From the NCBI RefSeq assembly GCF_958298935.1, contig NC_084928.1, forward strand, positions 21,111,501 to 21,175,500: a stretch of 64,000 nucleotides of DNA. Direction: 5' to 3'. The position numbers were made by a program, and so were the translations under genes. This DNA comes from Phragmites australis (taxonomy: Eukaryota > Streptophyta > Magnoliopsida > Poales > Poaceae). The notes under the pieces are model-generated. The model had not been told where the DNA came from, did not search any database, and saw only the letters and a list, made by a program, of their open reading frames with translations. Of the stretch, positions 43,730 through 55,898 are shown in pieces. Position 1 is the stretch's first letter. Each line of letters opens with the position of its first letter.

Positions 43730-44250
43730 TCTAAAATGTGGCTCTTTCGAGCTTAGTCCTGACGGTAGTAAGTTGTGTGTTTAAAAGGCATCGTTGTGAC
43801 ATAGTAGATTGATGTGAAGAGTAGTATCCTATTGCAAGATCACCACATGACAAAAGAGAGGACAAGAGGTTGTTGCTAGCTGAGGTAGCGTGTGGTGTCC
43901 GTCAACAACTTAAGGTCAAGCTTAAGTGTTATAAGGTTCTGTTGCAATTGTTCGAGGATCCAAAGTGAAGTTAGAGGCGATATGTGGTAGTCTGCGTGGT
44001 TGACTGCCTCGTTCGCCTTGAGGGAAAGAGGCCATTTGGGTTGTGGTGGACACGCTAACCAAATTCGTACATTGCATTCTAATTAAGACGACCAATTTGG
44101 CACATGATTTGACTCCCTTGTATATCAAGGAAGTAGGGATATTGCGTGGTGAGCCAAAGCCGATTGTTTTAGAACGGGACTCTAAATTTGTGTCCCAGTT
44201 TTGGTAGAATTAGAAAAGTGCCTTGGGCACAAAACTCCTTCTTAGCATGG
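43730..44250 (+). pseudogene. E2 (Tekay-like) integrase, left half
   Basis: From about 44030 the + strand reads GLWWTR/WVVVDTLTKFVHCIL (first catalytic Asp in VVDTLTKF), then HDLTPLYIKEVGILRGEPKP and VLERDSKFVSQFW (second Asp), then ALGTKLL. This is Ty3/Gypsy integrase with stops. The frame is cut at 44250 by the insertion bounded by CATGG and continues at 54662. Confidence 0.8.
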
Positions 44251-45697
44251 TGTGAGGGAACATTCCAGACAATATTCTAGTTAATCACCAAGTCGATCAT
44301 TTACATCACGACTTCAACAATTAACCAAAATATCATCTCGGTAGTCCCAGCACGTGTTTTGTGCCCAAGATCGGAACACATGCCTTCTAACATAAGCAAT
44401 CATAACCAAGCTTAATAAAGAGCGAGTAATTAAATCATATTATAAGTTCTTAACCATTTACAGGTTTAACAACTTACAACAAAAGGGATCTATGAGGATA
44501 CTAAAACTGATCAACTCCTAGCCAAAAGAGAAACTACACAGTGGAAACAAAAGCTAAAGACATGAAAAGATGGGTGAAACCATATGCCCTTAGGCTTCAC
44601 CCCAAAAGCATGACCTTCGAGTAGTTGCCTACTCATTCCTGCCGCTAGCATCAGCGGGAGTGAAATAGCCAAACACCGCCTCTTCCTTACCTTCAAAACC
44701 TATAGAGCAGCTGAGTACAAAGGTACTCACAAGACTTAATCCATATAGGGTACATATAAATAACCTGACTCCAAGGATTATGCACTGAGCCATTAGCAAG
44801 GAAAAAGGCCACAAGAGGTTGATTAAAACATATGCTCCCGCAACCTAGACACAAAGGTGTGAGCATCTAAACATAACATACCCTTCCAAACTTGTAACTA
44901 CCAACCTGCACATAAATGTAAATGGAACCATAGTAATACATCAATAGTCAGCCATCAACATTACCCAACATATCATCCATACCATCATCCCACATTCGTA
45001 ACTCTACGACCGATGCAAATGGATAGAAGCATGCTCATGATCGAGAGCGCAGCAATTCTAATTGTTTTTACACCCCACAGGGGGTACTCCTTTACCAACA
45101 TGATTCAAGGACCATACAGCTCACGTGTCCACACAGGCCCATGCAATAGGGTACTCGTGTCAACTTTGCCTTGTAAGCCCCAACCGTTTGATCATACGCA
45201 GATAGGTGCGGGGGCCGTCCAGAACTACTCCTAGAGCAAACTGGATACCCCTACAAGCCCGCCCGCTCTCACCATCGACTTGCACATCAAAAGGCCACAG
45301 CTACAAAGGTATTCGACTTATCATTCCTATATGTGACATGTCGTAAGTACGAAAAGTGATAAAGCCAATTGCACCAACGGGCGGTCCTTAACCGATGTAA
45401 AGCGGTCTATGGTGCCTGGGCTCCTCTCCTGAACTACCTCGAGAAACTCCTCCGGGCTAGAAGACACCCTTAACACCGCTCACATCTCGTCTCATCCTCA
45501 CATCTCATCCCACCATCGACATCATGATCAATATTTGTGAACAATAAGTAAGTCCTAAGCTCGCGAACAATGGTTGCACCATTGCTCGACTTCTACCAAG
45601 CACCTATGCATTGCTAAGCATTTAGAATAACTTTCAAGTTATACATCAACAATGTTATCAAGGCTACAAGGTATGGGTCATCAAATAACCAAGGTAG
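44251..45697 (-). repeat. Truncated 3' LTR of the nested element, distal piece
   Basis: Aligns with 51521-52965 of the 5' LTR along its whole length (for example TGTTTTGTGCCCAAGATCGG vs the matching block at 51630). Interrupted at 45697 by the solo LTR with GGTAG duplication. Confidence 0.88.
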
Positions 45698-48600
45698 TGT
45701 GAGGAACCGTCCAAATAGTATTCTAATTAATCATCAGGAGGATCATTATTCATAATCACAACCTCGACGATTAACCAGAATACCATTCCGGTAGTCCCGG
45801 CACGTGTTTTGTGCCCAGGATCGGAACACATGCCTTCCAACTCAAATATCACAACACAGTTTAATCGAGAGCAAGTAATTAAGCTGTATTACAATACTTA
45901 AACATGCAACTACTTCCACAATTTACAACAAAAGAGGAACAACAACAACTACGCAGCGGAAGATAAACCTATACAACAAAAGAGTATGGAGCCGTATGCC
46001 CTTAGGCTCCATACCAAAAGCGCCGAAGTTCGGAGTAGAAGGTGCTACCCCTGCCCGCCACCCTGATCGGCAGGCACAAAGTAGCCGAACACTGCCTCTT
46101 CCTCGCCAACCTGTGAACCTGAAACTTAAGGGCAGTACCCTTAGTACGAAGGTACTAGCAAGTCTTACACAGTATGAGTATATATATTCTCGACTCCAAG
46201 GATCATGCATTTAAAGCTGTAGCAAGGATTAAGACATGTTTAAGTTCATTAAACGGTAAGCAACCTAGACTCTAGGTGTAAGCAACTGACTTAACCAACC
46301 ACCAACTCAAACCCTGCCAACCAACTGATCAGAACAGATATATAAACAATAAGTGTATAAGAGTAAACCATTACCACCAAACCACCGACCACATACCGAC
46401 CAAACCACCTAAACCAATCGTGCCACAACCCACATCGAAACTCTACGACCAAAACATGGTCGCTCGGTGGAGATAAGCGATAGCAATGCTCATGACCGAG
46501 AGCGCGGCAGTTCGAACTGATTATACACCCTGCAGGGGGATACTCCTGGACCCACACGACACAGGGACCATACGGCTTGTGCCACCCGCTAAGATGCACA
46601 CAAGGGGGTACCCGTGACAACTTTTCCCAACCAGGCCCAACCATGTGGATCAACCATAGCTCGGCGCAGTGGTATTAGAACTACTCCCCGAGCAAACTAA
46701 TACCGCTAAAAGCCCGGACTCAAACCGGACTCACACCGTCTATGACGAGGCCCACATGACCACGTCTGCGAAGGTAATCAGCTCGCCTACCATTATATCA
46801 GCATGTGGTGAGTAAGGTAAGTGCTAAAGCCGACTACACCGACGGTCGGTGCTTAACCGGTACAAGCGGTCTACGGTGTCCGGGTTCCCTCCCCGAACTG
46901 CCTGAGGACTCCTCGTGAGCAGATGACACCCCTAACACCGCCCACACCTCGTCTCAACTCACCACTCACCAAACCAACTCATCATCAACACAACCACAAA
47001 TGTGAACAGGTAATAAGCCCTAGGCTCGCGACAACGGTGGACGCCGTCGTCGACTTCTACCGGAAAGCCTAAGTACCACTAAGCATAGCGAACTATAATT
47101 AGACCTCGACGACACCACTAGGCTCCTAGGAATAACACATGACACGTGACCGAAATGGGATAATGCATCGGCATAGGTTCTACCCAACTCGGTACCCGAC
47201 ACATGCAATGTATACATAAGCGTAGATAACATATTAGATTTCGAATTGACATGGTGCAATATGATAGATGCTTGCCTTGCTGCCCTGACTGCTGCCCGAC
47301 ACTACCCGAGTCACGATCACCACTGCAGGAACCTCCGGGGACAGCCTCGTTCGCCTCATTCACCGGGTCGAAGTTTCCTAAAAGAATAACGCGTGCAATG
47401 TAATGAATATGAATGTTATGAAATGAAGGATGCTCCATAGAATGCGATAACAGTGCAAATCGTCAGGGCATGAGTTCTAAAGCATCGAAGATTTTTCTTA
47501 AATGGGATTACTGTTAAACGTTTGAACACTTCTAGGATTAATTAATCTTAACCCTATATAGAATTGTAACAACATCTAACATGTGGGTGATTATTTTTGC
47601 TGAACAAGGGGTATTAAAAAAATAAAAAAAAAATTGGACTCATCAATTTTGGAAATACCAAACTTTAACTATGAATTATCAAAGCCTAGACATATTTCAT
47701 TAATTCAATAATTCACACACACATTTCATGGCCACTGGTATTTTTAATGGATAGATCATGTCATAATAAAGCCAAAAAAAATTGGTTTCATGAATTTTGG
47801 AGCTCTACATAATTTCTTATGCATTTTTCAAGATTTCAGCCGATTTATCAACTCAACAGATATTCATTTCGCAATTTCTGATTTCCTCTAATATTAAAAT
47901 GGGCCCACGCCTTTTTCTACCGGCGCCCAACTAGCCACAGGCACAGACAGTGGGGCCGGGCCCATTTTGACTGGGGTCAAAATTGAACCCCGCCCAGCAC
48001 ACAGCGCAGCGCGGCCTGCCGGTGGCTCGGGTTGTGCCCGCCGGCCGCGAGCAGCGCAGTCCAGGCTGCCGGGAAGGGCAGCTGCGGCTCCAGCATGCAC
48101 GCGTGGACCCAGCTGAGGCATACGTGGTCACCGGCGATGGCCGGAGGATGGCCAGCGGCGGCGGACGGCGGAAACTACACGGCGGCGGCACGGTTTTGAC
48201 GCGCCGACGGTGAACGGCGACGCAACAGACTCAGACGAGGGCGGCTATAGCTTTTACGAGGACGCGCGGACCCAATGGCGTGGCCGAACACTGAGGAGCT
48301 CGGTGGTGGCTCGGCCGACGGCGTGCGCCGTAGGCGGCGGCGCACGGCTGCACGGCGGAAGGCGCGCCAGCGACGGGCTAAGCCCCAACGAACATGCGCA
48401 CTAGACTCAGTGGGGGACGGCGATGCTTACGGTGAGTTCGGTTGCCGGGGAAAAGGCAGCGGTTCACCGGTTCAATGGAGAAGGGTGGAGACGGCTGCCG
48501 CCGTTGGGGAAGAAGACGCGGCCGGCTCAACCTGTGCGGAAAATGGCCGGGGGAGGAGGGGAAACAATGGAGGAGCTTGGGGCGCTCCTCCCTGCGGCTC

Positions 48601-49370
48601 CACTGGGCTCGGGCTCGACGGAAACCATCGGCGGTGCGGTGATTCTTGCCAGCGGCTGGTGCTGTGCAGCTTGCTCTACTCGTGTGCCTCCCGCGTGAGA
48701 GAGAGAGCAGAGGGAGAGAAAGGGAGAGAGCCAGGCGAGAGGGCAGGGGGGGAAAGGATAAGGTGCCTGGGCTGAGATCTTTTGGCCGGCAATTGCGGCT
48801 TGGCCACCGACGTCAAGAATAGCTGCTGCCACTTGCTTGCTGAGAGAGCAGGAGAAGGGGGAGCAGAGCTGTGTGTGTGCGAAGGGGATGACGGGTGGGG
48901 CCGTGAACAGTGCCGGCAGTGCAATATCCCACTCCTCTGATCTTAAGCCAAAAGGAAGCCTTCCCATTGCCCAAAATTGGTAAAACAAATTTTGTTTGAA
49001 ACTAAAATTCATAAGGAACCCATTTGAACTTGTTTGACCCAGAATGCTTGAGCCAATTTTGAATAAAAATTGTTCAAAGATGCTATCTTTTCCAACTTGT
49101 GATAATTTTTATGCCTTCTAAATATTTCCCAAAAATTTGGGAAAATTCATTTATATTCTTCTCCTGGCATCTACTAATTTCTAAAATTGTCACCAGCCCT
49201 ATGTTCCATAGAAGTTTTGGGAGATGCTTTACAACGCATCAGTTAAACCTGGTTTAACCAAATTCGGTTTAATCTACATTGCATGTCTATACTGCTCAAA
49301 ACAAAAACAAATGATGCTAATGATGCTCATTAGTGCTTAATTAAGTGTTTAGAAACTCTGGACCATGACA
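45698..49370 (-). mobile_element. Solo LTR, minus strand, with GC-rich core
   Basis: 3,673 bp, with + strand ends TGTGAGGAACCGTCC and ...CTCTGGACCATGACA, flanked by exact GGTAG duplications (45693-45697 and 49371-49375). It belongs to the same broad family as its host LTR but its U3 region differs. Positions 47890-48900 are very GC-rich and open in several frames on both strands (GGGA and GCGGCGG repeats). I take these frames as compositional, not genes. No internal region. Confidence 0.85.
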
Positions 49371-49840
49371 GGTAGGACAATGCATCGCATAGGTTCTACC
49401 CATATAAGCTCGACATCGACTCATTGAACATGCAAACTTACATAAAGTCTAGTTTATCAATTTTAGACTCCACAATTCAAATCAAAGGGTGCAATATGCT
49501 TAAATGCTTGCCTTGCTGCTCTGAGTTTTACCTGATACTTCCCGCACAACACTCGCAAAACTACGGGAGGTTGGCATCGCCTTCAATCGCTTGGACCGTC
49601 GGGGCAACACCCTCTAAATGAATCAAAATGCATTGCATAAACAAATGAATGATGGAAAAAAACATGCAAATGATGCATGCTTGAAGTATAATAGAGCGTC
49701 GTGTTTCAAAAACATTTGCAAAGGGTTGCTAAGTGACTAGGGTTTTGAAGTTTGAAACCCCGTACAAGGTAACCTAAGTATACCTAGGATTAACAGGCTG
49801 GCGATCAAACCGATGTGTAGGTGGCGGTCTGTTCAGCGGC
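49371..49840 (-). repeat. Truncated 3' LTR of the nested element, proximal piece
   Basis: Continues the LTR after the nested solo LTR (GTAGGACAATGCATCGCATA, matching 52972 onward). Alignment with the 5' LTR stops at about 49840, where gag sequence begins. Confidence 0.8.
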
Positions 49841-50813
49841 TCACAGTTGTAGCACAAGCTGCCAGGGCCACCAGTCACACTCGCTTGAGAACTGGTGGGT
49901 CTTGGAGGATGTCCTTATGGAGTAGAGAAGGATGGATGTCACACTATCCACATCGGCTGTGGAGCAGTTGAAGTCGACATGTGAGATGGTAGAGGTTGAC
50001 TCTTCGTCTGTGCATGTTAAGAACTCCCACCCATGCAAGGCGATGGGACCATCTTATGCTTCTTCTCTTCTTGGTGGTTCTTCAGCTTGAACTCCACCTT
50101 GAGAGAGATGCTCACTAGTTTGTTGAAGTCAGCAAACTCATGTGCCAGCAGCTGGCCTGGCATCTTGGAGTTAAGGCCGTTCACAAAGCAGTATTGCCTC
50201 TGATCATCGGTGTTGACCTCATCCTAAGCATACCATGCAAGGTGGTTGAACACCTGCACATACTCTATCACCGATCTGCCTCCTTGCTTGACGTCCAAAA
50301 ACTCCCACCTCTTGATCTCCATAAGGCCCTTAGGAATATAAAAGTCATAGAATGACTAGCAGAACTCCGCCCAAGTCACCCGATTATTTGCAGGGTGCAT
50401 GGCTAGAAAGTTGGACCACCACATGCCCGCCACGCCTTGGAGCTAATGGGAGGTGAAGAGCGCCTTCTCATGGTCCTCGCACTGAAGGAGCGTGAGCTTC
50501 TGCTCAATGGTGCAAAGCCAATGATCAGCGTCTAGGGGGTCCTTAGCACGTGTGAAGGTAGGTAGCTGAGTCTGTAGAAAATTTGAGAAGTCATCCCAAC
50601 GCCCAACCCCACCTCCTCCATGAGGGGCCGTGTTGCACATGAGAAATTCGAGGAGCGTTGTATGGGCTTGATGATTTTGTTCAATCTGCATAAGAACATC
50701 CACCATACTCGGCGGTGAGGTGGGTTATTCTCATTGGAATCCTTATGAAGGACTCCAAGATTTTGGCGGGTTCTCATCTTGTTGTGATGATAAGATGAAG
50801 AGGGAAAAGTCAA
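49841..50813 (-). pseudogene. Gag of the nested Tekay-like element, truncated at the zinc knuckle
   Basis: Minus-strand frames give the Retrotrans_gag start (MVDVLMQIEQNHQAHTTLLE, then DDFSNFLQTQLPTF and DADHWLCTIEQKLTLLQCED), followed after frameshifts by the central region (the complement of 50400-50000 carries the GxMDIKRREFLD and LNSKMPGQLLAHEFADF blocks). The sequence ends at SLCYNCE, the first two Cys of a CCHC knuckle, and joins LTR sequence at about 49840. Not functional. Confidence 0.8.
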
Positions 50814-51505
50814 ATTCTGACTTAGTACAATAGCATTAGCCGAATATCATTTACTTGGACCCATAACACCACGTATTTGGAAAAATGCATGTACATGAGC
50901 TATAAGAAATGAAACTATGCTCGATTCCTATCTACACGTTTCTCTCTCGAGCACACCTCTCTGCAACAAACATCAAGGTCACAGGCATTCATACATACAA
51001 TAGTTTTCAATCATCACCCTTCACGCTACCTTTTATTTCTCGTGCAAATGGTGTGAGTTGCACAAGCACCATTTCATACGTTGTTGCCAACGTATTCACA
51101 TCCCATACCATCGATTTATGGGACACCCCATGTAATCGCCACATGGGTAGACGACTATATCTACCATCATTATTGCTAATGTATTCACTTCCTGTACCAT
51201 CATTGTACGGAACACACTAGGCTCCTACCTCGCATTGGTTGAGCCCACGATATTTACCGCCATCGGGGTGCATTTCTTACCTTTTTTTATCGATGCAACA
51301 TGATTTGTGACATGGAATATCACAATACGAAACTAAACGACATGAGCATCGCACACAACAATACATTACACTTAGGGGCATAATATGGCAAGTTCATACA
51401 TATTAATCATGAGGAGGCATAAAAGAAACTTTTGTGGGTTGCTTAGTGGATTTAACACTTTACTAAACCACGTTCTAAGTGTTTTTAGGCTACTTCATTA
51501 AACTA
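50814..51505 (-). other. Leader of the nested Tekay-like element
   Basis: About 700 bp between primer binding site and gag, AT-rich, with no coding signal. It shares a short CATACCATCG...ATGGGACACCCCATG-type block with 40930-40990 in the E1 leader. Confidence 0.6.
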
Positions 51506-51518
51506 GGCTATGATAACA
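51506..51518 (-). promoter_or_regulatory. Primer binding site, worn
   Basis: TGTTATCATAGCC on the minus strand, two bases after the 5' LTR end, resembles the initiator tRNA-Met site TGGTATCAGAGCC with two mismatches. Confidence 0.6.
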
Positions 51519-51520
51519 GC

Positions 51521-54500
51521 TGTGAGAGAACCGTCCAAATAATATTCTAGTTAATCACCAAGTAAATCATTTACATAATCATGATTTCAACAATTAACCA
51601 AAATATCATCTCGTTACTCTCAGCACATGTTTTGTGCCCATGATCGGAACACATGCTTTTCCAACATAAGCAATCATAACCAAACTTAATAAAGAGTGAG
51701 TAATTAAATCATAATACAAGTTCTTAACCAATTACAAGTTTAACAATTTACAACAAAAGGGAACTAGCATGATACTAAAACTGATCAACTCCTAGCCAAA
51801 AGAGAAACTACGCAGCGAAAACAAAAGCTAAAGACAACAAAAGATGGGTGAAGCCATATGCCCTTAGGCTTCACCCCAAAAGCACGACCTCCGAGTAGTT
51901 ACCTACTCATTCCCGCCGCTATCATCGGCAGGCGTGAAGTAGCCAAACACCACCTCTTCCTCACCTGCAAAATCTGTAGAGCAGCTGAGTACGAAGGTAA
52001 TCGCAAGACTTAATTCATATAGTGTACATATAAATAACCCGACTCTAAGGATTATGCATTGGGCCATTAACAAGGAAAAAAGGCTACAAGGTTGATTAAA
52101 ACATATGCGCCCACAACCTAGACACATATGTGTGAGCATCTAAACGTAACCAACATACCCTTTGAAACCTGTAACTACCAACCTGCACAAAAATATAAAT
52201 AGAACCATAGTAATACATCAATAGCCAGCCATCAACATTACCCAACATACCTTCCATATCACCATCACATTCATAACTCTACGACCGATACAAATGGACA
52301 GAACCATGCTCATGACCGAGAGCGTAGCAATTCGAATTATTTTCACACCCTGCAGGGGGTACTCCTTTACCTACATGACTCGAGGATCATACGGCTCACG
52401 TATCCACATAGACCCACGCGAGGGGGTACTCGTGTCAACCTTTCCCAATAAACCTCAACCATTTGATCATGCACCTATAGGTGCGGGGGTCATCCAGAAC
52501 TACTCACAGAGCAAACTAGATAACCCTACAAGCCTGCCCACTCATACCATCGACTCGCACGCCAAAAGGTCACCACTACAGTGGTATTCGGCTTATCATT
52601 CTCATATGTGACATGTCATAAGTACGGAAAGTGCTAAAGCCAACTACATCGATGGACAGTGCTTAACCGATGCAAAGTGGTTTATGGTGCCCAGGATCCT
52701 CTCACGAACTACCCCGAGGAACTCCTCTGGGGTAGAAGAGACCCCTAACACCGCTCACATCTCATCTCATCCTCACATCTCATCTCACCATCGATATCAT
52801 GATCAATATTCATGAACAATAAGTAAACCCTAAGCTCGCGAACAATGGTTGCACCATCGCTCAACTTCTACCGAGGACCTATGCATTGCTAAGCATTTTG
52901 AATAACTTTCAAGTTAGACATCAACAATTTTATCAAGGCTACAAGAATATGGGTCATCAAATAACCAATGTAGGACAATGCATCGTATAGGTTCTACCCA
53001 TATAAGCCCGACATCGACTCATTGAACATGTAAACTTACATAAAGCATAGTTTATCAATTTTAGACTCCACAATTGAAACCAAAAGGTGCAATATGCTTA
53101 GATTCTTGCCTTGCTACTCTTGGGTTTGCCTGATACTTCCCGCACAACATTCGCAAAACTCTGAGAGGTTGGCGTCACCTTCACTTGCTTGAACTGTCGG
53201 CGCAACGCCATCTAAACGAATCAAAATGCATTGCATAAACAAATGAACGATGGACAAAATGTGCAAATGATTCATCCTTGAAGTATAATAGAGCGTCGTG
53301 TTTCAAAAACTTAGGGTTTCGAAGTTTGAATCCCTAGACAACGTAACCTAACTATACCTAGCCTTAATAGGCTGGCGGTCAGACAGACGTGTAGGTAACA
53401 GTCTGACCAGCGATCAGCAAAGAGTTTTGACCTCTGGCGGTCTGACCATAGGCATGGTGGCTGTCAGACCGCACACCAACGGTCAGACCGGCCCTAGTGG
53501 CGGTCAGACTCTTGTATAAGTTTTCAACTTGGATTCTCTGGTCCCAACTGGAGATCAGATTGGCCCTATTGGCGATCAGGTAGCTAGGCCTTGCCGGCAG
53601 CACCTTTGCGGGGTCGCCGGCGAGGACTCCGGTGAAACCTTCGACAATGAAGGGTACCAAAATACTCTATGAGACTAGTGGAGTGTTCCTAAAGTGATTC
53701 GGACATCATTCACCGAGCTAAATTCAAAATACCCCATGGATTGGTTCTAGGCTAGGTTGAACTTGGGCCTAAACGACACGAAGGTTGAATCGAGTTGAAA
53801 ACAAATGGAGAAATGGTAGGGGATAGCTCACCTTAGCTTATGGAAGCTTTCTATTGGATTGGAATGCTTTGGGGAGGCTCTAATTCGTAGATCAGCTCCC
53901 GGAGTGGTGGTGAAGCTCACGGAGGAGGAAACACCCGAGGAACGCTTTTCCAGCAAGAAAAAAAGAGGAAAAACTTGGGAAAATCCTTCGGGAAACTTGT
54001 GGGAGTTCTCACCTCCGATCTCCAGCCTTCGAACGTGACAAACGGACCTCTCTTTCTCTCTCTAGGGTCAAGTAAAGAGAGGGAGAGGGAGAGAGAAGTT
54101 AGAGGGAGAGAGCAAAAAAACTGATCATTCTTCTTAACCGAAGCTTCTATGTGCTGGCGGTCAGACCGCAAGGTCGAGCGATCAGACTGCGGAAAATCCA
54201 CGTGGCAACCCATGTGGCAGTGCACCTGGCGGTTAGACCGCGGGTCACTCCGGTGAGACCACAAGGGGGTTCTTCTGCTGAAATTTTTCTATGTCTCCCC
54301 TCGTCATCCTCCTTATATTCTCTTCTTTCTCCCAAGTGCTATGTGTGCTGACAGTCAGACCATGGGAAATCCACATTGCAACCCACGTGGCAGCGCACCT
54401 GGCGATCAGACTGCGGGTGACTCCGGTCAGACTGTGAGGGAGTTCTTTTGCTGAAGTTTTTCGAAGTCTCCCCTCATCATCATCCTTCTATTCTTTTCTT

Positions 54501-54656
54501 TCTCCAAAGTATTTAGGGATTCTCCAAAGTGCTCTGAACCATCCCTAAGATATTTGAAACATGTTTAACTAGTTTTTGATAAACAAACATGTGTAAGCAC
54601 ACATAATGATGATTATGCATGCATAATTACGTGATTAGCATTTTTGGGACGTGACA
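51521..54656 (-). repeat. 5' LTR of the nested Tekay-like element
   Basis: 3,136 bp, TGTCACGTCCCAAAAATGC at 54656 to ...TTCTCTCACA at 51521 (minus strand). It is the most complete LTR of this family here. It contains a large cluster of GGCGGTCAGACCGC-type palindromes. Confidence 0.88.
53384..54440. repeat. Cluster of degenerate GCGGTCAGACCGC palindromes in the LTR
   Basis: About fourteen copies of a near-palindrome related to GGCGGTCAGACCGC, concentrated at 53384-53585 and 54155-54440. Clear examples are near 53446, 53470, 53492, 53508, 54159, 54228 and 54403. Spacing is irregular, so it is not a simple tandem array. Confidence 0.75.
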
Positions 54657-54661
54657 CATGG

Positions 54662-55512
54662 CTTTTCAAGATGGATGGTCAGTCAAAGCGGACTATTTAA
54701 ACCTTGGAAAATGTGCTCCATGCTTGTATTCTCTCTTGTAAAGGGAATTGGGAGAACCATCTAGCCCTAGCGGAGTTTTCTTGTAATAATATCTATCATA
54801 CTAGTATTCAAAAGGCTCCTTTTGAAGCCTTGTATGGCTGAATGTGTATTTTCCCTTATGCGCTAGGATTCTGTCAAAGAAAGAACACTATTTTGTCCAT
54901 ATTTGGTTCTGCAGACATTGGAGAAAGTGCACCGTATACATTAAAACATGTTGGCTACTCAGAGCCTATAGAAGAGTCGTGTAGATATTCAGAGATAGGA
55001 CCCATAGTTTGCAGTTGGCGACCATGTCCTTCCCGGAGTGTCACCGACCAAAGGCATTGTGCGGTTTGGTAACTGTGCGGATCTTAGCAAGATGTACATT
55101 GGCCATTTCTTGGTTACATCCTAATAGGCAGTTTGGCTTATCATCTCGAGTTGTCAAAATCGATGAGTGGAGGGCATAATGTCTTCCATGTATCTATGTT
55201 GAAGAAATATCTTAGACACCCTAAGCATAAGATTGATCTTAAACCAACCACAGCCGAGTTGGATTTGACTGTGAAGCATCACCCAATATGCATCTTGGAC
55301 TCTTCAGAACGAGTCATGAGAAGGAGGACTATCCAGTATGTGAGGGTCCTCTAGATGAATCAGTTAGAACGGGAAGCAGCTTGGGAGCTTGGGGAGTAGA
55401 TGCGTAAGAAATATCCTGATTTCCTTGAGGCTGGTGAGCCGTAAGTTGTGGGTTATTTGCTTTCCCTCTCCTTCCATAGTTATTGTGGAAGCGAAAGGTT
55501 CGGGGATAAATT
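54662..55512 (+). pseudogene. E2 integrase, right half, with chromodomain-like tail
   Basis: Continues the integrase cut at 44250. The frame DGQSKRTI has Lys where the third catalytic Glu is normally found (DGQSERTI). Then come a worn NIYHTSIQKAPFEALYG block, VLPGVSPTKGIVRFG, VEGHNVFHVSMLKKYLRHP (open 55133-55354), HHPICILDSSERVMRRRTIQ and a chromodomain-type end AAWELGE..MRKKYPDFLE. Several stops and shifts. It is plus strand, unlike E1. Confidence 0.85.
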
Positions 55513-55529
55513 CTTTAAGGGGGGAAGAG
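55513..55529 (+). promoter_or_regulatory. Polypurine tract of E2 and start of its 3' LTR
   Basis: TTAAGGGGGGAAGAG is followed by TGTATTACC at 55530, the expected layout of plus-strand primer and LTR start. The LTR itself cannot be followed far to the right. Confidence 0.7.
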
Positions 55530-55689
55530 TGTATTACCATATGTAAAAAAGAGAGGATCGTAACCGAGTCGGTAGTGGCCAACTCGGCCACGACTTCGAA
55601 CCAATGTCGTCCTTAAAGGGAGTCAACCAGGCCAATCTTATCCAGACCGCCGCCGCCTCGTGCTGCCCTACCGCCCGTGGTTTGTGTTG

Positions 55690-55898
55690 CCAGAGTTGAT
55701 ATAGCTATTGCTCATGGGGGCTGCTTCTTTTGGGAACACTGGTGCTGTGAAAATCTTATTGGAGCACCATGCGGATCCAAACAACATTTCAGGAGTGACG
55801 AGGCACCCCTTTGGTTACAGCTCTTCATTCTACTGAACATGGAGTGAATCTGATCCAGTGGAATGTGTGAAGCTACTTGTCAAGGTGGTGATATCTCT
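55690..55898 (+). pseudogene. Ankyrin-repeat gene fragment
   Basis: The + frame LLMGAASFGNTGAVKILLEH followed by HADPNN is a typical ankyrin repeat. After single-base shifts the sequence reads LVTALHSTEHG and then SDPVECVKLLVK, the next repeat units. It is about 210 bp long and lies just past the start of the E2 3' LTR. Probably a captured or stranded host exon fragment. Not functional. Confidence 0.55.

Larger units (their letters stand above)
44251..54656 (-). mobile_element. Truncated Tekay-like element nested in E2
   Basis: Flanked by exact CATGG duplications (44246-44250 and 54657-54661). The minus-strand order is 5' LTR 54656-51521 (3,136 bp, TGTCACGTCCC...CTCTCACA), primer binding site, leader, gag with the start of a zinc knuckle, then directly a 3' LTR piece (49840-49371 and 45697-44251). 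Pol and the U3 part of the 3' LTR are deleted. A solo LTR (45698-49370) is nested in the 3' LTR. Such internal deletions are typical of illegitimate recombination. Confidence 0.88.

Noticed and set aside
47894..49012. Many long frames on both strands in a GC-rich block
   Set aside because: They lie inside a solo LTR, overlap on all frames and have low-complexity Ala/Arg/Gly or Pro/Ser composition; compositional, not genes.
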